NCBI GenBank assembly: GCA_025769875.1
Contig: JAGFNK010000609.1
Location: 1 to 30,410 of the forward strand
DNA: 30,410 bases
Direction: 5' to 3'
From: Russula earlei
Lineage: Eukaryota > Basidiomycota > Agaricomycetes > Russulales > Russulaceae
A program made the translations under genes and the position numbers. Numbering within the stretch: the first letter of the stretch is position 1; every line of letters starts with the position of its first letter. Shown here piece by piece: positions 28,094 to 30,410 of this stretch. Below the pieces are notes generated by a model. That model did not search any database. It saw nothing but the letters and a program-made list of their open reading frames with translations, and was not told where the DNA came from.

Positions 28094-28968
28094 TGTAAGG
28101 TGTCTGAGCCCACTGACCAGGAAACTCACATGACTTGCACTTGTCCCCACCTCCCTCACGTCCCTCACCCACACGTCTTCCTTTCCCTTTGTCTCTCATC
28201 TCCCTTCCCCTCCTATCATCCCTCCAACTATTGTCATTCCTTTCCCTCTTTTCACTTACCTCTCGCGTGCTCTTCTCAATGTCATTCCCTTGCATCACCC
28301 ACTCTACACCCAGGAACAGCAACAACACCTCAGCTTGATCGCCTCCAACTTCACCCACGCCTCGCGCTCCCTCATCTACATCCATCCCCTGCGCCACTAG
28401 TATCTTTGTCTGCTTCATGCTCCCCACCCTTTCATCATATTGCTCTCACCCGTCGTCAACTCCCTTTCAATCCCACTCTCACCCCTTTCATCATCATCTC
28501 TCAAGCATTGTCCTCGCCCCCCCACCATGCACATACGTACAGACTCAGATGACGCATGCACAGACGTCATTGCCACTCAATCCAAGGGCTCACTGCCCAC
28601 AGCACCTCGCCCTGTCGTCCTCGCCACACTGCCCCGTGCTCATGGACTCACAGTTGGAGCAGGTAGGATTCTTATGCCATTGTCTTCTCATCCATGTTTT
28701 TGATTACCTAGTTCTCACCCCACCTTTCTTCTACAGTATTTAAGGCTAGTAGCTACAGTCTCAAATAGGAGGGAGCTTTTGCCTCTGCGTTAAAATGTCT
28801 TGTCTGCCTGTGTGAACCATTCCCTCGAGAACACACACACACCCTCTCGCATGTGCGCATGTGCGTTGCGTTCTGGGGCACCACCTTGCTCTCCCCTGCT
28901 CCCTTCTGCTCCTACCTGCCCTCGGATCAAGCCCCACAGACTCTGCGTGCCCGACCTGGCACACTACA
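28094..28968 (+). mobile_element. LTR-like family B, CpG-depleted full copy
   Basis: Starts TGTAAGGTGTCTGAGCC and ends CTGGCACACTACA, with GTCC on both sides (28090-28093, 28969-28972; AGTCC if the terminal A is shared). It has a TATTTAAGG box at about 28737. Aligned CpG sites of the copy at 12448 are mostly TpG or CpA here, for example GGGCTCGCTGCCCACAGCGT against GGGCTCACTGCCCACAGCAC. At 875 bp it is the best guide to the family's full length. Confidence 0.65.
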
Positions 28969-29135
28969 GTCCAGAGACCTGCTATCGTCCTGCCAGTGAT
29001 GTTTTCCATCTGTCTCACTGTATTTCCTTGCTGTGGTTGCATGCTACAGCTGTAAATAGTCATGTGTAGAGATATCCTATCATGCTCGGGGTTGGTCAGC
29101 ACCCCAAAACATGAAAATTTAACAAGTGAAACCCA

Positions 29136-29757
29136 TTATTTGGCTGTATCTAGATACAGTACATGAGATGATACTGTCCAAGTTTCAAGCCAATCCATTG
29201 AGAAATAGTTGAGATATGGCAGTTCAAAAATTTTGCATACAGATTGGCACCCAAAAATCGAAACTTCAGGACCTGAACACTAGGCTCCCATATTTTAGCT
29301 GCACCTAGACACAGTATATAAGGTTCTACTGTCCAAGTTTCAAGGCAATCTATTGAGAAATGGTTGAGATATGGCAGTTCAAAATTTTGCACTCAGATCA
29401 CACCCAAAAATGAAACTTCAAGAACTAATAATTAGACCCCAACTCTTGGGCTGCACCTAGATACAGTACATGAGATCCCATTGTCGAAGTTTCAAGTCAA
29501 TCGATTGAGAAACAGTTGAGATATGGCAGTTCAAAGTTTTGCACCCATGTCAGAACCTGAAAATCGACATTTCAAGAACTGAATATTATGCTCCCATATT
29601 TTAGCTGCACCTAGATACAGTATATAAGGTTCTACTGTCAAAGTTTCAAGGCAATCTGTCAAGAAGCTGTTGAGATATAGCAGTTTTGATTTCGCACTTG
29701 AAATGACATCCAAAAATGGCAAGTGCAAGGTCACGTGAAAACGACAGTAACACAGTT
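29136..29757. repeat. Right arm: inverted copy of the ~155-bp array
   Basis: The complement of this segment matches 26130-26672 along its length by eye with few differences. Copies of GTTGAGATATGGCAGTTC recur at about 29209, 29363, 29515 and (variant) 29668. It has one more unit than the left arm on the side facing the cargo. It ends with ATGGCAAGTGCAAGGTCACG, the transposase start, on the plus strand. Confidence 0.85.
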
Positions 29758-29869
29758 ATATAACTAAATTACATCCATTAACATGTGATTGAAGTCCCAA
29801 TTCTCTTGCCAACACAATTGCCTTTTTATGGTAATTCAACCCACCACTAAATGTCAAAGACTCCCAACA

Positions 29870-30150
29870 TCACCCACACCACCAGCATACATTCAACAAT
29901 ACATCTCATACTTGCCTCATCCTGTCACATGGTTCTCTGCTTGGCCTGCCATGTACAGCCCATCGAACATGAACACTCAAATTTCTCAGACTTTCTCAGC
30001 ATGATATACACTACTGCATCCTTGTAGCACAATTCTTATCTTATTGATATGTACCTACCTTCCTGTAGCATGTCGTATAGATTCCTGTCAACCATCATAC
30101 ATGGCCATGGGTGACTTTGTGGTGGTGAATTTGATGTGTCTGGACGTGCT
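29870..30150. other. Extra segment in right copy, nothing recognised
   Basis: This stretch has no counterpart in the left copy. It is AT-rich without a protein-like frame, TIR or poly(A). It may be an insertion here or a deletion in the left copy. Confidence 0.4.
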
Positions 30151-30310
30151 GAGAAAAATTATAAGTTTTAGAATTTAGAATTTGAGTTTGTGGCAGAAAG
30201 TTGATGCAGCGATGTGCAACAACAATAAAGATTTGCTGGTGACCATTGGAGTTCCAACACTTCAACCATATCTACATTGTCTTTCTTTCCAGCAGACTTC
30301 GGTCAACACA

Positions 30311-30410
30311 ATGCCTGATAGAAAGGGTCGAAGAAAGCTAGCAGAGATCCTAATGACTGGACAGTCAAGGAAGTTGTAAATTGGCTGGAGGGTAGAGGAT
30401 TCAAGCTGGA
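30311..30410 (+). pseudogene. SAM-like gene start, frameshifted, cut by window
   Basis: ATGCCTGATAGAAAGGGTC aligns with the left copy's start, but one base is missing right after (GGTCGAAG against GGTCAGAAG), so the ATG frame closes at TAA near 30377. In the other phase DWTVKEVVNWLEGRGFKL continues to the window end. The downstream part would show the full domain. Confidence 0.6.

Larger units (their letters stand above)
29136..30410 (+). mobile_element. MULE-type element, right copy, transposase deleted
   Basis: Order on the plus strand: arm (29136-29757), the transposase ATG at 29716 with about 12 codons, an abrupt change to ACAGTTATATAACTAAATT, the conserved spacer block TTCTCTTGCCAACACAATTG (29801), a 280-bp stretch absent from the left copy, the SAM upstream region and the SAM start at 30311, cut by the window end. 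It is a deletion derivative of the left copy lying in the opposite orientation. Confidence 0.65.

Noticed and set aside
27503..28552. 349-codon plus-strand frame
   Set aside because: It runs from the regulator fragment through a 55-nt intron and into the family B LTR, so the full length is not one protein. Only the part up to 28076 is protein-like, and in part in another phase.

Overview
The window reads as a transposon-rich region of a filamentous basidiomycete (Agaricomycete-type) nuclear genome. The evidence is spliceosomal introns of about 47-86 nt with GT..AG ends, solo LTRs of several families, Harbinger-, Tc1-, MULE- and LINE-type elements, and decayed copies of fungal genes (an Slt2-type MAP kinase, a group III hybrid histidine kinase, a TMEM184-like membrane protein, a P450). 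No rRNA, tRNA or CRISPR is visible. Most long open frames without introns are shadows in low-complexity or repeat DNA. Gene models are read by eye from splice consensus and reading-frame continuity.

Layout. 1-492: 5' end of an intact-looking three-exon gene, minus strand, cut by the window edge. 997-2010: a GGGTA-rich hairpin repeat, a Copia integrase fragment and a probable Copia LTR. 2114-2605: a two-exon gene for a small secreted protein with its own TATA box (minus strand). 3195-3722: GGTTTCC repeats. 3778-11442: a nest of elements whose target-site duplications (TSDs) can be read directly. It holds two solo LTRs of one family (3778-5295, TSD ATAAG; 8332-11244, TSD CTCTC), three PIF/Harbinger-like elements with TAA/TTA TSDs (4158-4711, 5300-5407, 5467-7284), another solo LTR (5934-6761, TSD CTGTG), a 5'-truncated LINE tail (7956-8060) and a full-length Tc1 element with a transposase broken by three stops (8936-10555). 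12040-14827: a TIR element with an 8-bp TSD. It carries an LTR-like copy inside and a LINE fragment (13516-14719, 13-bp TSD) in its right TIR.

14842-20911 is a gene graveyard. Pieces of an RMND1/DUF155-like gene (split by a solo LTR, TSD CCCAG), an Slt2 MAP kinase, a TMEM184/DUF300 protein and a Nik1-type histidine kinase lie side by side on the plus strand. Introns are retained, with stops, frameshifts, deletions and dead splice donors. 20931-22974 holds LTR material and a 26-unit CCGAG microsatellite.

23097-30410 is the most unusual part. Two copies of one MULE-type element lie head to head. Each has an arm of roughly 155-bp tandem units; the left copy adds a MULE transposase gene (with SWIM zinc finger, three introns), and both carry a second gene starting with a SAM-like domain. 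The right copy has lost the transposase but kept the SAM gene. Between the arms lie a P450 fragment and a probable transcription-factor fragment, both with introns and both on the plus strand, plus an LTR-like repeat.

The inactivating changes that can be read are mostly C:G to T:A transitions (CGA to TGA, TGG to TGA/TAG, GT donors to AT, GAA/GAG to AAA/AAG). Copies of one LTR family differ strongly in CpG content. This fits cytosine-methylation decay or a RIP-like process acting on repeats.
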